Origin: JAJEFO01 sp965221845
GTDB taxonomy: Bacteria; Pseudomonadota; Alphaproteobacteria; Rhodobacterales; Rhodobacteraceae
Reading direction: 5' to 3'
DNA: 64,000 nt
NCBI GenBank assembly: GCA_965221845.1
Contig: OZ244919.1
Location: forward strand, 1,178,001 to 1,242,000
Positions within the stretch are counted from its first letter, which is position 1, and each line of letters opens with the position of its first letter. The notes beneath the pieces are model-generated. The model did no database searches. It had not been told where the DNA came from and saw nothing but the letters and a program-made list of their open reading frames with translations. Both the position numbers and the translations under genes were made by a program. This document shows positions 53,705-62,395 of this stretch, piece by piece.

Positions 53705-55003
53705 TTCCACTCCGAAGTGCAACATCAGCCAGCGAGGGGCGAAGCCCGAGCGGCGGCGGTCCCTTCACCGGGAGGCGTAGCCAGTCTTCCGGGGCGGTGC
53801 AAGCCCTGCCGGGCGCTGTCCGCGGCCCGCCGGACGCAGGGAGGGCGGAGCCCGACCGGAGGACGGCGGGCCGCGGACAGCGCGCATCTCCCCTCGGAGC
53901 CGCCCCCGGCGGCCCCGGAAGGCCCCCTCAGGGCGGCTGCGCCCGGGCAGGAAGGCCTCGGACGGGGTGAGGTAGCCCAGCGCCTTCCTCGGACGTGCGT
54001 CCGTCCGGTCCTGGACGGCCTTCACGGCCTCGTCCGTCACCTTGCGGAAGTCCGTGCCCTTCGGGAACCACTCCCGCACCAGCCCGTTCACGTGCTCGTC
54101 CGTGCCGCGCTCCCAGGAATGGCAATGCCGCGCGAAGAAGAACCCCGCGCCCAGCGCCTCGGCCACCCTGGCATGGCCCGCGAACTCCTTGCCGTTGTCC
54201 GCGGTGACCGTGTGCACGGGGAGAGGGCCCGGCATGCCGGTCATGGCCGAGCCGACCGCGTCCGCCGTCTTCCTCCCGACCCTTTCGAGCAGCGTGTGCC
54301 TGGACGCCCTGTCCACCAGGGAGACAAACGCGCCGCCGGTGCCCTTGCCGTTGATTCGTGTCCGCCTCCCGGTCGCCGACCCGTTCCTTCGCCTCCACGA
54401 CGTCCGGGCGCTCGGAGATGTCCACCCGGCCCGGGATGCGGCCCCGGCCGGAATGGCGGCCGCCCTTCCAGTTCGGCTTCCTGCCGCGGCGGCGGAGATG
54501 CCGCCAGAGACCGCCGCCGGCCTTCCGGTCGGCGTGGATGCGCTCGCAGGTCCACTGACGCCCCGCCATCGGCTCGCCCTCCTTGCGGAGGCGCCCGCTG
54601 ACCTGCTCGGGGCCCGGCCCTCGGCCAGCCGCTCCTCCGCCATGCGCCACGGCTCCGGCGTCATCTTGCGCGCCGCCGACGAGGCCGCGCTGCGGCGCCT
54701 GTCCGACTTGCGCCGGGCCTGCTTGTGGCGGTAGCCGCGCCTGCCGGAGTTGCGCCGCACCTCGCGCCAGACCGTCGTGCGGTCGCGGCCGGGCCGGCGG
54801 GCGATCGCCGGGCCGGAAAGCCCGCTTTTCCTCAGGGCGTGGATCTGGCAGCGTTCCGCATGAGGCCGGTGGCGATGGCCCTCGGGCATGACGGTCTCCT
54901 TCTCGCAACGAAGGAACTGTCGCCGCCGCCTGGCCGATTCGCAACATCATGTGTCGCCGAACGACCAGGAACACTGCATCAGGTGTTGCACTTCAGAGTG
55001 GAA
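53705..55003 (-). mobile_element. IS30-family element, degenerate
   Basis: A 1299-bp element with inverted ends: TTCCACTCCGAAGTGCAACA at 53705 and TTCCACTCTGAAGTGCAACA read inward from 55003. A 23-G run begins two bases past the right end, at 55005. The transposase inside is frameshifted. The right end is also found alone at 28839-28881. No target duplication was evident. Confidence 0.82.
53765..54889 (-). pseudogene. IS30-family transposase, frameshifted
   Basis: The N-terminal helix-turn-helix (IHALRKSGLSGPAIARRPGRDRTTVWREVRRN) and the integrase core (GGAFVSLVDRASRHTLLERV, VTADNGKEFAGHARVAEALG, DFRKVTDEAVKAVQDRTDARPRKALGYLTPSEAF) are in one frame. The middle (EQVSGRLRKEGEPMAGRQW, ERVGDREADT) is in another, so at least two shifts occurred, near 54610 and 54350. 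IS30 hallmarks DDE and the TADNGKEF box remain visible. Likely dead. Confidence 0.82.
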
Positions 55004-55004
55004 C

Positions 55005-55027
55005 GGGGGGGGGGGGGGGGGGGGGGG
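55005..55027. repeat. 23-base G homopolymer
   Basis: An unbroken run of 23 G immediately outside the IS30 right end. It is extreme even for a GC-rich genome. It could be an IS30 target, a slippage-prone tract or an assembly artefact. Confidence 0.8.
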
Positions 55028-55413
55028 ATCTTGCGAACTCCTGACGACGGGTTTCCGACTGAGAGCGTGACGGACGCGCATGCCGTCCGCCCGGTCTGGG
55101 CGCGGGCGCAGACGGCCGACGACATGCATTCCGACGCCGCTTCCGGGCAGCGTCACGTGACCGCCCACGCCATCGCCGGCGACGTGCTGACCGCAACAGC
55201 CGAGCGCTTGCGCGCGTCTTTCGAGACCGCGAGCCAGAGGACCAGCAGCGTTTTGCCGGTTGGGCGAAGCCGGAACAGGCCCGTTGCCGACGGCCGGGAA
55301 ATCGTCGATTCACACTCGGGTACACCCGACACAGAAGTCGGTTGCCTTGATGCCGTGATCGACCTGCCATTCCCGATCTCGAGTCCGAATCAAGCGGATC
55401 CGGTGCTCCCCCG
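55028..55413. other. Spacer between the IS30 element and ctpA
   Basis: No recognisable gene. Short frames on both strands without family features. Confidence 0.4.
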
Positions 55414-56769
55414 TCAGTTGGAATTGCGCGCAAGCGCCGCGGCATGCTCGGGTCCGAGAGTCGAAAGCCCCTTCAGGATGTCGATCGCATAGGCCAGCTG
55501 ATAGTCTTCCTCACGCAGTTCCGCCGCCTCTTCCGCCCTCGTGCGATCCTCCTCGATCTGGCGACGCTCGTCCTCGCTGAGGCTGTCGTTTGACAGCGAC
55601 CCGCGCAAGTCCGCCTCGAAACGCGTCTGCCGCCCGGGTTCGTCCTCCTCGTCAGGCTCCCGACGCGGCGGCTGCTGGACAATGATGTCAGGAGACACGC
55701 CGAGGGCCTGAATCGAGCGGCCGGAAGGCGTGTAGTACCGCGCCGTCGTAAGCCGCATTGCAGCCTCGCCGCGCAACGGCACCACGGTCTGGACCGAACC
55801 CTTTCCGAACGACTTCGTGCCCACGACGATCGCGCGCCGATGATCCTGGAGCGCGCCAGCCACTATTTCCGATGCAGACGCGGAACCGCCGTTGATCAGG
55901 ACGACGATCGGCTTTCCGTCAGCCAGGTCTCCCGGCTTCGCGTTGAACCGGCCGCTGTCGCGAAGCTCGCGACCGCGGGTCGAGACAATCTCGCCGCCTT
56001 CAAGAAACGCGTCGGACACCTTGACGGCCTGGTCGAGAAGGCCTCCCGGATTGTTCCGGAGATCGATGACGAATCCGTTCACCGCGGCCGGGCCGCCCGC
56101 CCCCTCAACCATTTCGGGCAATTGCTCCTGCAACGACGTAAATGTCTGGTCGCTGAAGGTCGTTATGCGCAAGACCACCGTTTCCCCGACAATCCTCGAC
56201 CTGACTGCCGTCAGCTTGATCGTGTCGCGAACGATCGAGACGTCGAACGGCTCGCTCTCGCCTTCGCGCACGACGGTGATGACGATCTCGGAACCGACAG
56301 GCCCCCGCATCATCTCGACCGCCTCGTCGAGCGTGAGTCCCAGAATGCTCTCGCCGTTGACATGGGTGATGAAATCGCCCGACTGCATGCCCGCTTCGTC
56401 CGCCGGCGTTCCGTCGATCGGCGAAACCACCTTCACGAAACCGTCTTCCTGGGTCACTTCGATGCCGAGCCCGCCGAACTCGCCCCTCGTGTGGACACGC
56501 ATCGCCTCCGCGTCGTCCGGCGAAAGATAGGACGAATGCGGATCGAGCGACGTCAGCATCCCGTCGATCGCGGCCTCGATCAGCTCGCCCTCGTCAACCT
56601 CCTCGACGTACTGGGCGCGGATGCGCTCGAAGATGTCGCCGAAAAGGTCGAGCTGCTCGTAGACGCTCAGCCTGTCGTTCTCCTGCGCGATCAAGGGTCC
56701 TGTGACCTGCGTCGCCGCCAGGGCGCCAAGCGCCACGCCTCCGACGGAAGCCAGAAATAGGTTCCTCAT
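55414..56769 (-). CDS. ctpA: C-terminal processing peptidase, S41 family
   Basis: A 451-residue S41 peptidase. The N-terminal signal/anchor is MRNLFLASVGGVALGALAATQV. The PDZ domain is about 85-165 (FGGLGIEVTQEDGFVKVVSPIDGTPADEAGMQSGD). The catalytic Ser-Lys dyad is in NGGSASASEIVAGAL and GTKSFGKGSVQ (about 315-345). An acidic, Glu-rich tail lies around 395-430. ATG 56769 follows AAGGA by 7 bases. It acts in the periplasm on misfolded proteins and murein hydrolases. It lies 195 bases after gpmI. Confidence 0.95.
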   Translation of the reverse strand: MRNLFLASVGGVALGALAATQVTGPLIAQENDRLSVYEQLDLFGDIFERIRAQYVEEVDEGELIEAAIDGMLTSLDPHSSYLSPDDAEAMRVHTRGEFGGLGIEVTQEDGFVKVVSPIDGTPADEAGMQSGDFITHVNGESILGLTLDEAVEMMRGPVGSEIVITVVREGESEPFDVSIVRDTIKLTAVRSRIVGETVVLRITTFSDQTFTSLQEQLPEMVEGAGGPAAVNGFVIDLRNNPGGLLDQAVKVSDAFLEGGEIVSTRGRELRDSGRFNAKPGDLADGKPIVVLINGGSASASEIVAGALQDHRRAIVVGTKSFGKGSVQTVVPLRGEAAMRLTTARYYTPSGRSIQALGVSPDIIVQQPPRREPDEEDEPGRQTRFEADLRGSLSNDSLSEDERRQIEEDRTRAEEAAELREEDYQLAYAIDILKGLSTLGPEHAAALARNSN

Positions 56770-56964
56770 GGTCTGTTCCTTGTCTTGGCCCCGCGTCTTG
56801 ATCGGGACTGGGTGCGTCAGGCAGTCCCCCATGCCTGAACCGCCTGTATCGCGTTTCTGGTCCCGAAAGGCCACCGTTTCGGCCTGAAGGCCCGCTCAAA
56901 TTCTCTTGTGCCCGCCATCGCTTGCGCATCGCCGCCCCCTGCGGGCGGCGGCAGGAACGCATGC

Positions 56965-58485
56965 TCAGGCACGAATCAGGCTCCTTCCGGTCATTTCCTC
57001 CGGCCGTGTCAGTCCCATGAGTTCCAGGACGGTGGGCGCCAGGTCGCAGAGGCGTCCGCCGGCGAGCCGCGCGCGCGCCGGACCCCCGAAGAGCGCGACC
57101 GGCACCGGATTCGTCGTGTGCGCCGTGTGCGCCTCGCCGGTTTCAGGATCGACCATCGTCTCGCAGTTTCCGTGATCGGCCGTCAGCAGCATGGCGCCGC
57201 CTGACCGCTCGAGCGCCGCGACGACGCGTGCAAGCCCCTTGTCCACGGCCTCGCAGGCCCTGACAGCGGCATCGAGGTCTCCGGTATGCCCCACCATGTC
57301 CGGGTTGGCGTAGTTCACGACAATGAGATCGTAGCCGGTCTCGATGGCGTCGACGAAGGCGTCGGTGACCTCCGCCGCCGACATTTCGGGCTTCAGGTCG
57401 TACGTGGAGACGTCGGGGCTCCTGGGCATGAAGCGGTCCTCGCCCGCTTCCGGCTCTTCCTTGCCGCCGTTCAGAAAGAAGGTGACATGCGCGTACTTCT
57501 CGGTTTCGGCCAGCCTGAACTGCCTGAGTCCGTGCCGTGCAACCCACGCGCCGAGGGTGTTCCTTATGTCCCGCTTCGGAAACATGCTGGTCATGTAGGC
57601 GTTGTGCTCGTCCGAGTACTCGGCCATGCCGAGACATGCGGCCAGAGCCGGACGGGAGCCGGTGTCGAAGGCATCGAAACCGGGCGCCGCGATCGCGGCC
57701 ATGATCTCCCTGGCGCGGTCGGCACGGAAATTCGTGAAGAGCAGTCCGTCGCCGTCGTTCATGCCGGCATATCCCGCGACCACCGCAGGCGTGATGAACT
57801 CGTCGGTGACGTCCCCGGCGTATGCGTCGTCAACCGCTGCCAGCTCGGATCCGGATGTCGCGCCCTCGCCCCTCACGATGGCGCGAAAGGCGCGCTCAAC
57901 CCGGTTCCACCGGCTGTCGCGGTCCATCGCGAAATACCGGCCGGAAACGGTGGCGAACTTCACGCATGGCGGCATGGCCCTGCGCAGGCTGGAAAGGCAC
58001 TCGCGCGCGGACCTGGGCGGAACGTCACGGCCGTCGGCAATGGCGTGGACAACGGTCTCGATCCCGGCATCGGCCAGGATCCGCGCCGCATGCGCCATGT
58101 GCGCCTGATGCGCGTGAACGCCGCCCGCCGACGCCAGGCCCGCGAGATGGGCGCGCCCCCCCGAGGCTTCGAGAGCCGCGATGAATTCCTGCAGCGCCGG
58201 GCGCCGCGCAAACGATCCGTCCTCGATCGCCATGTCAATCCGGCCAAGATCCATGGCGACGACCCGGCCAGCGCCGATGTTGGTGTGGCCGACTTCCGAA
58301 TTGCCCATCTGCCCCGAAGGCAGGCCGACATCCGGGCCGTGCGTGACGAGCGTCGCGCCGGGGCATTCGGCCATGATCCTGTCATAGGCCGGCGTCGCGG
58401 CCAGTGCGGGCGCATTGTCGCTCGGATCCTCGCGAAGACCCCAGCCGTCAAGAATGCATAGCGCTACGGGCGTCGGGCGGCCCAT
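56965..58485 (-). CDS. gpmI: 2,3-bisphosphoglycerate-independent phosphoglycerate mutase
   Basis: A 506-residue iPGM. Metal motif LCILDGWGL near the N terminus; catalytic Ser in SGQMGNSEVGHTNIGAGRV (about 60-75); second metal cluster NYANPDMVGHTGD and TADHGNCE in the C-terminal half. It interconverts 3- and 2-phosphoglycerate with two Mn ions. ATG 58485 (MGRPTPVAL) fits the family; ATG 58497 four codons earlier is possible. The gene is followed by ctpA. Confidence 0.96.
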   Translation of the reverse strand: MGRPTPVALCILDGWGLREDPSDNAPALAATPAYDRIMAECPGATLVTHGPDVGLPSGQMGNSEVGHTNIGAGRVVAMDLGRIDMAIEDGSFARRPALQEFIAALEASGGRAHLAGLASAGGVHAHQAHMAHAARILADAGIETVVHAIADGRDVPPRSARECLSSLRRAMPPCVKFATVSGRYFAMDRDSRWNRVERAFRAIVRGEGATSGSELAAVDDAYAGDVTDEFITPAVVAGYAGMNDGDGLLFTNFRADRAREIMAAIAAPGFDAFDTGSRPALAACLGMAEYSDEHNAYMTSMFPKRDIRNTLGAWVARHGLRQFRLAETEKYAHVTFFLNGGKEEPEAGEDRFMPRSPDVSTYDLKPEMSAAEVTDAFVDAIETGYDLIVVNYANPDMVGHTGDLDAAVRACEAVDKGLARVVAALERSGGAMLLTADHGNCETMVDPETGEAHTAHTTNPVPVALFGGPARARLAGGRLCDLAPTVLELMGLTRPEEMTGRSLIRA

Positions 58486-58644
58486 CGTGAACCCCATGTC
58501 GTCGTCCAGGCGGCAACCCCGGCTCCGGAGCGGCCGGGAGACCTTTGCCGTCCTCCCGTAGCGGAGCAATGTAGGTTCCGCGCCGCATTTGCAAGCCTCG
58601 GAACGGCGCCGGGGCCCGGCGTCCCCGGCGGACCGTCGCACAGG

Positions 58645-59637
58645 TCACGGCCCCTGCTGGCGCGGCTGCGGACGTCCGGGCATCTCCTTGAGCAGTCCGC
58701 CCACGCCCATTGCCGCGACGCCCTCTCCGGTCACGGGCATCCCGGCCGCCAGGCGCTCAAGCACCCAGTCGACTCCGTTCAGGGCCGGGGAGCGGGCGCA
58801 CCCCGGCAGCCCGACGACGGGAACGCCCTTGAGGTCGGCGAGGAACAGGAGGTTGCCCGGGTCGACGGGCATGCCGAACCGTTGAATGGCTCCTCCCGCC
58901 GCCGACACGGCTGCGGGAGCCACGTCCGCACGGTCTGAGGTTGCGGATGCGCCGAGAATCAGGATCACGTCCATTTCGGGATCCAGCGCTCCGGCGATCG
59001 CCTCGCTCCGGTGCTCGACGACGGCGACGTCCGCGAGCGCGAGGCCGAGGGCGAGGATGCGGTCCTCGACGACCGACCTGCCCTTTTCGAGCAGGCTCTC
59101 CTTGAATCCCGGCAGCCGCGTCAGGATGAGCTGCACCCGGCCGGGCCTGAATGGCGCCAGCCGGATCGCGCCATCGCCCAGCTTCTCCGCCGCCGCACTG
59201 ACCCGCGCGGCGGCCACCGCGTACGGGATCACTTTGATCGTGGCAACCAGCTGCCCCCGGCTCACCCGCATCATGTCAGGAAGCGTGGCAAGCGTGATGC
59301 CCTCGTCGACGCGGTTCATGGCATGAACCGCCGCCGAATCGACCGTGACGATGCCCGGCCGGTCAGCGACGAGATTGGCGCGGCCCTTGAATGCCTCGCT
59401 CAGGTCCAGGCCCGGCGCGGCGAGCTTCGCGGCGATCCGGCCCGCCGCGTCGCTTTCCGCGACATCCCCGGGCTCCAGCCGCGCCGCGATGACGGACTCG
59501 AGGCCCGCCTCCTTCAGTCGCAGCAGGTGCGACGCATCCAGAACCGTGCCTTTGCCGACGGTGACCCCCGCGAGTTTCAAGGTATGGGCGAGGACAGCGC
59601 CATGCGCCGCATCCAGGGCAAGCTTCCCGAACGTCAC
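58645..59637 (-). CDS. Molybdopterin-binding protein (MoaB/Mog-like domain)
   Basis: A 330-residue protein. The N-terminal half includes MTFGKLALDAAHGAVLAHTLKL and VTVGKGTVLDASHLLRLKEAG. The C-terminal half (about 165-310) is a MoCF-type domain with VILILGASATSDRADVAPAAV and LPGCARSP. Proteins of this layout accompany XdhC and molybdopterin nucleotidyltransferases and are thought to act in maturation of the cofactor for xanthine-dehydrogenase-type enzymes. The ATG overlaps the xdhC stop (ATGA). Confidence 0.85.
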   Translation of the reverse strand: MTFGKLALDAAHGAVLAHTLKLAGVTVGKGTVLDASHLLRLKEAGLESVIAARLEPGDVAESDAAGRIAAKLAAPGLDLSEAFKGRANLVADRPGIVTVDSAAVHAMNRVDEGITLATLPDMMRVSRGQLVATIKVIPYAVAAARVSAAAEKLGDGAIRLAPFRPGRVQLILTRLPGFKESLLEKGRSVVEDRILALGLALADVAVVEHRSEAIAGALDPEMDVILILGASATSDRADVAPAAVSAAGGAIQRFGMPVDPGNLLFLADLKGVPVVGLPGCARSPALNGVDWVLERLAAGMPVTGEGVAAMGVGGLLKEMPGRPQPRQQGP

Positions 59638-60638
59638 GGGCCGGTCCCGGGGCGCGTCTCCGGGCGCCGAAGGCGTTCCGTCATCTCGGCCATTATGGAC
59701 ACCGCGATCTCTGCCGGACTGCTGGCACCGACGTCGAGGCCCACGGGCCCGTCGATTCGCGCGAGCGCCCTTTCCGGAACGCCGGCGCCGGAAAGCGCCG
59801 CGACACGCTTCGCATGCGTGCGGCTGGATCCGAGCGCCCCGATGTAGAACGCCTCGGACGACAGCGCCGCGCGAAGCGCCGGCGTGTCGATCTTCGGATC
59901 ATGGCTGAGCGTGACGACGGCGGTGCGGGCGTCGACTCCATGGACCTCGAGGGCCTCGTCCGGCCAGCCCTCGAGAAACCGCTCGCCCGGGAATCGTTCC
60001 GCGCTGGCGAAACTGTCCCGCGGGTCGCACAAAGCGACCTCGTATCCGGCAAGCCGCGCCATCCGGACAAGCGGCTGCGCGATGTGAACGGCGCCGACGA
60101 CGACGAGGCGGAGAGGCGGATTGTGGACGCCCAGGAAAAAGCGGCCCTCGCGAACGGACCTGTCGGTCCGGAAGCGTTCCTCGAGCGCCTGGTCCGAGGG
60201 GTCTCGCGCCAGGAGTCTCCGGGCCCAGGACGAGGTGTCGACTTCCCAGACGACAGGCCGGCGCGCGGCGCGCGCGTCCACCAGCGCGCGAAGCTCCTCG
60301 ACGGAGGGCCCCTGCCCCTTTCCGACAGGCTCCACCATCACCTCCATCTCGCCGCCGCATGCCAGGCCCACCTCGAACGCGGTCTCGTCCGAAACGCCGA
60401 AGCTCAGCATCCGGCAAGTGCCGTCCTGCATTGCGTCGGACGCCTCGAACAGCACCGCGCTCTCCACGCAGCCGCCCGACACGGATCCCTGGAACGAGAG
60501 GTCTCCGTCGACAACGAGCTGCGCGCCGACAGGCCTGGGCGCGGATCCCCAGGTCCTCACGACCGTCGCCAGTGCAACGGACCGGCCGGCCTGGGCCCAT
60601 TCGAGCGCCTGTTCAGGCATGTCGTCGCGCGATGTCAT
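59634..60638 (-). CDS. xdhC: XdhC/CoxI-family molybdenum hydroxylase maturation protein
   Basis: A 334-residue XdhC-family protein. N-terminal ALATVVRTWGSAPRPVGAQLVV and the GSVSGGCVESAVLFEA Cys motif (about 55-70), then FGVSDETAFEVGLACGGEMEVMVEPVG. The C-terminal NAD-binding part is LRLVVVGAVHIAQPLVRMA (family GAGHIA) and AFYIGALGSSRTHAKR. It binds Mo cofactor, promotes its sulfuration and inserts it into hydroxylases. ATG 60638 was chosen over the longer open frame. No hydroxylase structural gene is in the window. Confidence 0.93.
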   Translation of the reverse strand: MTSRDDMPEQALEWAQAGRSVALATVVRTWGSAPRPVGAQLVVDGDLSFQGSVSGGCVESAVLFEASDAMQDGTCRMLSFGVSDETAFEVGLACGGEMEVMVEPVGKGQGPSVEELRALVDARAARRPVVWEVDTSSWARRLLARDPSDQALEERFRTDRSVREGRFFLGVHNPPLRLVVVGAVHIAQPLVRMARLAGYEVALCDPRDSFASAERFPGERFLEGWPDEALEVHGVDARTAVVTLSHDPKIDTPALRAALSSEAFYIGALGSSRTHAKRVAALSGAGVPERALARIDGPVGLDVGASSPAEIAVSIMAEMTERLRRPETRPGTGP

Positions 60639-60788
60639 GCGCCAGGCCGGCCGGGGCCGGCTGAACGGCACGTAGCGGCCCGCGCCGCGGCGTGGCGCTG
60701 CAGGCGCGGCCCCGCGGCCACGCAGGGAGTCGGCGCCACCTTGCCTGCCGAAGGCGCGCACCCGCGCTTGATCGAGAGGGTGCCCATG

Positions 60789-61262
60789 TCAGCTGCCGGG
60801 CGCGAGGGGCGCGGGCGAGAAGAGAACGCCGAACTGCTCGCACCAGATCACGACCGACCCGAACGCGTCCAGGTCTGTTCCCGCGGGCACCGGATAGGCC
60901 TGATCGCCGACATTGCCCTTGAGCCGGCCAAGCGACACCCAGGGACTGTCCGAAACGTCCCCGGATTTCCGCGGATCGGGGTGGGCCGACAGCCATACCT
61001 CGAGATCCGGGCCGTTCGTGACCTGAAACCTCGACAGCTGTACCTCGTGCCCGCCGCCGGGAAGGGCGACCAGGGCCGCGACGCCCTGCCCCTTGTGCCT
61101 GTCATCGGCGTCGCGGAAGCTTCCGGTCGCCACGACCTCAGCCTCGCTCAGGCTCTCGAACACGATCTCGTCGAACAGGAGCGGCGAATAGGCATACCAG
61201 AGAAAGGCCCCGACCGGCGCCCCCACGACGAGCCCGAGAATGAATGCGGATACCCTGCGCAT
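60789..61262 (-). CDS. DM13-domain protein with N-terminal anchor
   Basis: A 157-residue protein. An N-terminal hydrophobic segment (about 5-26) could be a signal or anchor. The rest is a DM13 domain: GSFRDADDRHKGQGVAALVALPGG, FQVTNGPDLEVWLSAHPDP, LGRLKGNVGDQAYPVP and VIWCEQFGVLFSPAPL with the conserved Cys. GAGGAGGG lies before the ATG. DM13 is proposed to bind redox partners or haem; the role is unproven. Confidence 0.85.
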   Translation of the reverse strand: MRRVSAFILGLVVGAPVGAFLWYAYSPLLFDEIVFESLSEAEVVATGSFRDADDRHKGQGVAALVALPGGGHEVQLSRFQVTNGPDLEVWLSAHPDPRKSGDVSDSPWVSLGRLKGNVGDQAYPVPAGTDLDAFGSVVIWCEQFGVLFSPAPLAPGS

Positions 61263-61493
61263 GGCCGGCCCTCCTCTGCGGCCCGGAACGTAACCGACCT
61301 TCCCGGTGGTTGGAACCTCTCCGGCCCGCGGCAGCCGGACGGACGGCAGCGCGACCGCCACTCGCAGGCGACGTGCGGTCCCCGGGCCAGGCGCTCCGCG
61401 GGGCGCCTCCCGCAGCGCCTGCCGGCCTCGCAGGGGTCGCTTTCGGTCTGCATCGCGTCGAATCGATTCCTGCCCTGACGGCCAGATAGGCTA

Positions 61494-62363
61494 GGGCCCG
61501 TTGACAGTTGCCTTGCGAATCGCCCGCTTCCATGCCATTTCCTTCCCCGATGACCGCCGGAACGGCGGCACGGGCAGGAAACAGGTGACATCATGAATGC
61601 AGACAGGACGGTTCTGACCGACGCCATGCGGGCGCGGATCGAGGACATGCTGCCGGGCAAGAAGTCCGACCCCGGCGGCACGGCGGCGGACAACCGCCTC
61701 TTCATGGAGGCGGTGCCGTGGCGGTTCCGCACGGGGTCGCCGTGGCGCGACCTCCCCGCGCGGTTCGGGAACTGGAACAGCGTCTTCAAGCGGTTCCGGC
61801 GCTGGGCGCTTTCGGGGGTCTTCGAACGTGTTTCCGACGCCTTGTCGGAGGAGTTCGACCTTGAGTTCGTGTTCGTCGACGGCACGGTGGTCCAGGCGCA
61901 CCGGAAGGCGTCCGGCGCAAAAGGGGGACCTCGAGCCAGGGGACCGGACGTTCCAGGGGCGGCCTGACGAGCAGGGCCGTGGCCGTCGTGGACGCCCTGG
62001 GACATCTCGTGCGGTTCACGATCCTTCCCGGCCAGGCGCACGGCCCGAGGGGGCGCCGGGGCTTCCCGGCGGCCTGACGTTCGGGGCGCTGGTCGGGGAC
62101 AAGGCGTTCGACGCCGACCGGCTCCTGGAGGACCTGGCGGAACGCGGGGCGGAGGCGGTGATCCCGTCGAGGCGGAGCCGGACGGTGCCGCGGGCGCATG
62201 ACCGGGAGGTGTACGGGTGGCGGCACCTGGTGGAGAGCCTCTTCGCGAAGACCAGGGAGTTCCGTGCGATCGCGACGCGGCACGACAAGACCGACGCGAG
62301 CTTCGCCGCCGGGATTCACCTCGTCGCCGGCGTGGTCGCCGCGACATGACTGTCAACGGGCCC
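61494..62363 (+). mobile_element. IS5-family (IS427-group-like) insertion sequence
   Basis: An 870-bp element with inverted ends GGGCCCGTTGACAGT at 61494 and its complement ending at 62363. TA (within CTAG) flanks both sides, a short duplication usual for this group. The element ends 32 bases before the ATG of the dimethylglycine-dehydrogenase-like gene, so it probably displaced or supplies that gene's promoter region. Confidence 0.87.
61593..62349 (+). pseudogene. IS5 transposase orfA/orfB with frameshift site and extra frame break
   Basis: orfA (61593-61967) carries RIEDMLPGKKSDPGG, WRFRTGSPWRDLPARFGNW and the DGTVVQAHRKASGAKGG region. A perfectly phased A_AAA_GGG heptamer at 61919-61925 allows a -1 shift into TSSQGTGRSRGGLTSRAVAV. 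That frame then stops at 62077. The remaining core (LTFGALVGDKAFDADRL, VYGWRHLVESLFAKTREFRAIATRHDK) is in a third frame, implying a one-base loss near 62040. The programmed shift site is intact, but the transposase is probably dead. Confidence 0.82.
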
Positions 62364-62395
62364 TAGAACCTGCTCCCGGAACGGAGGCGCGCTCC

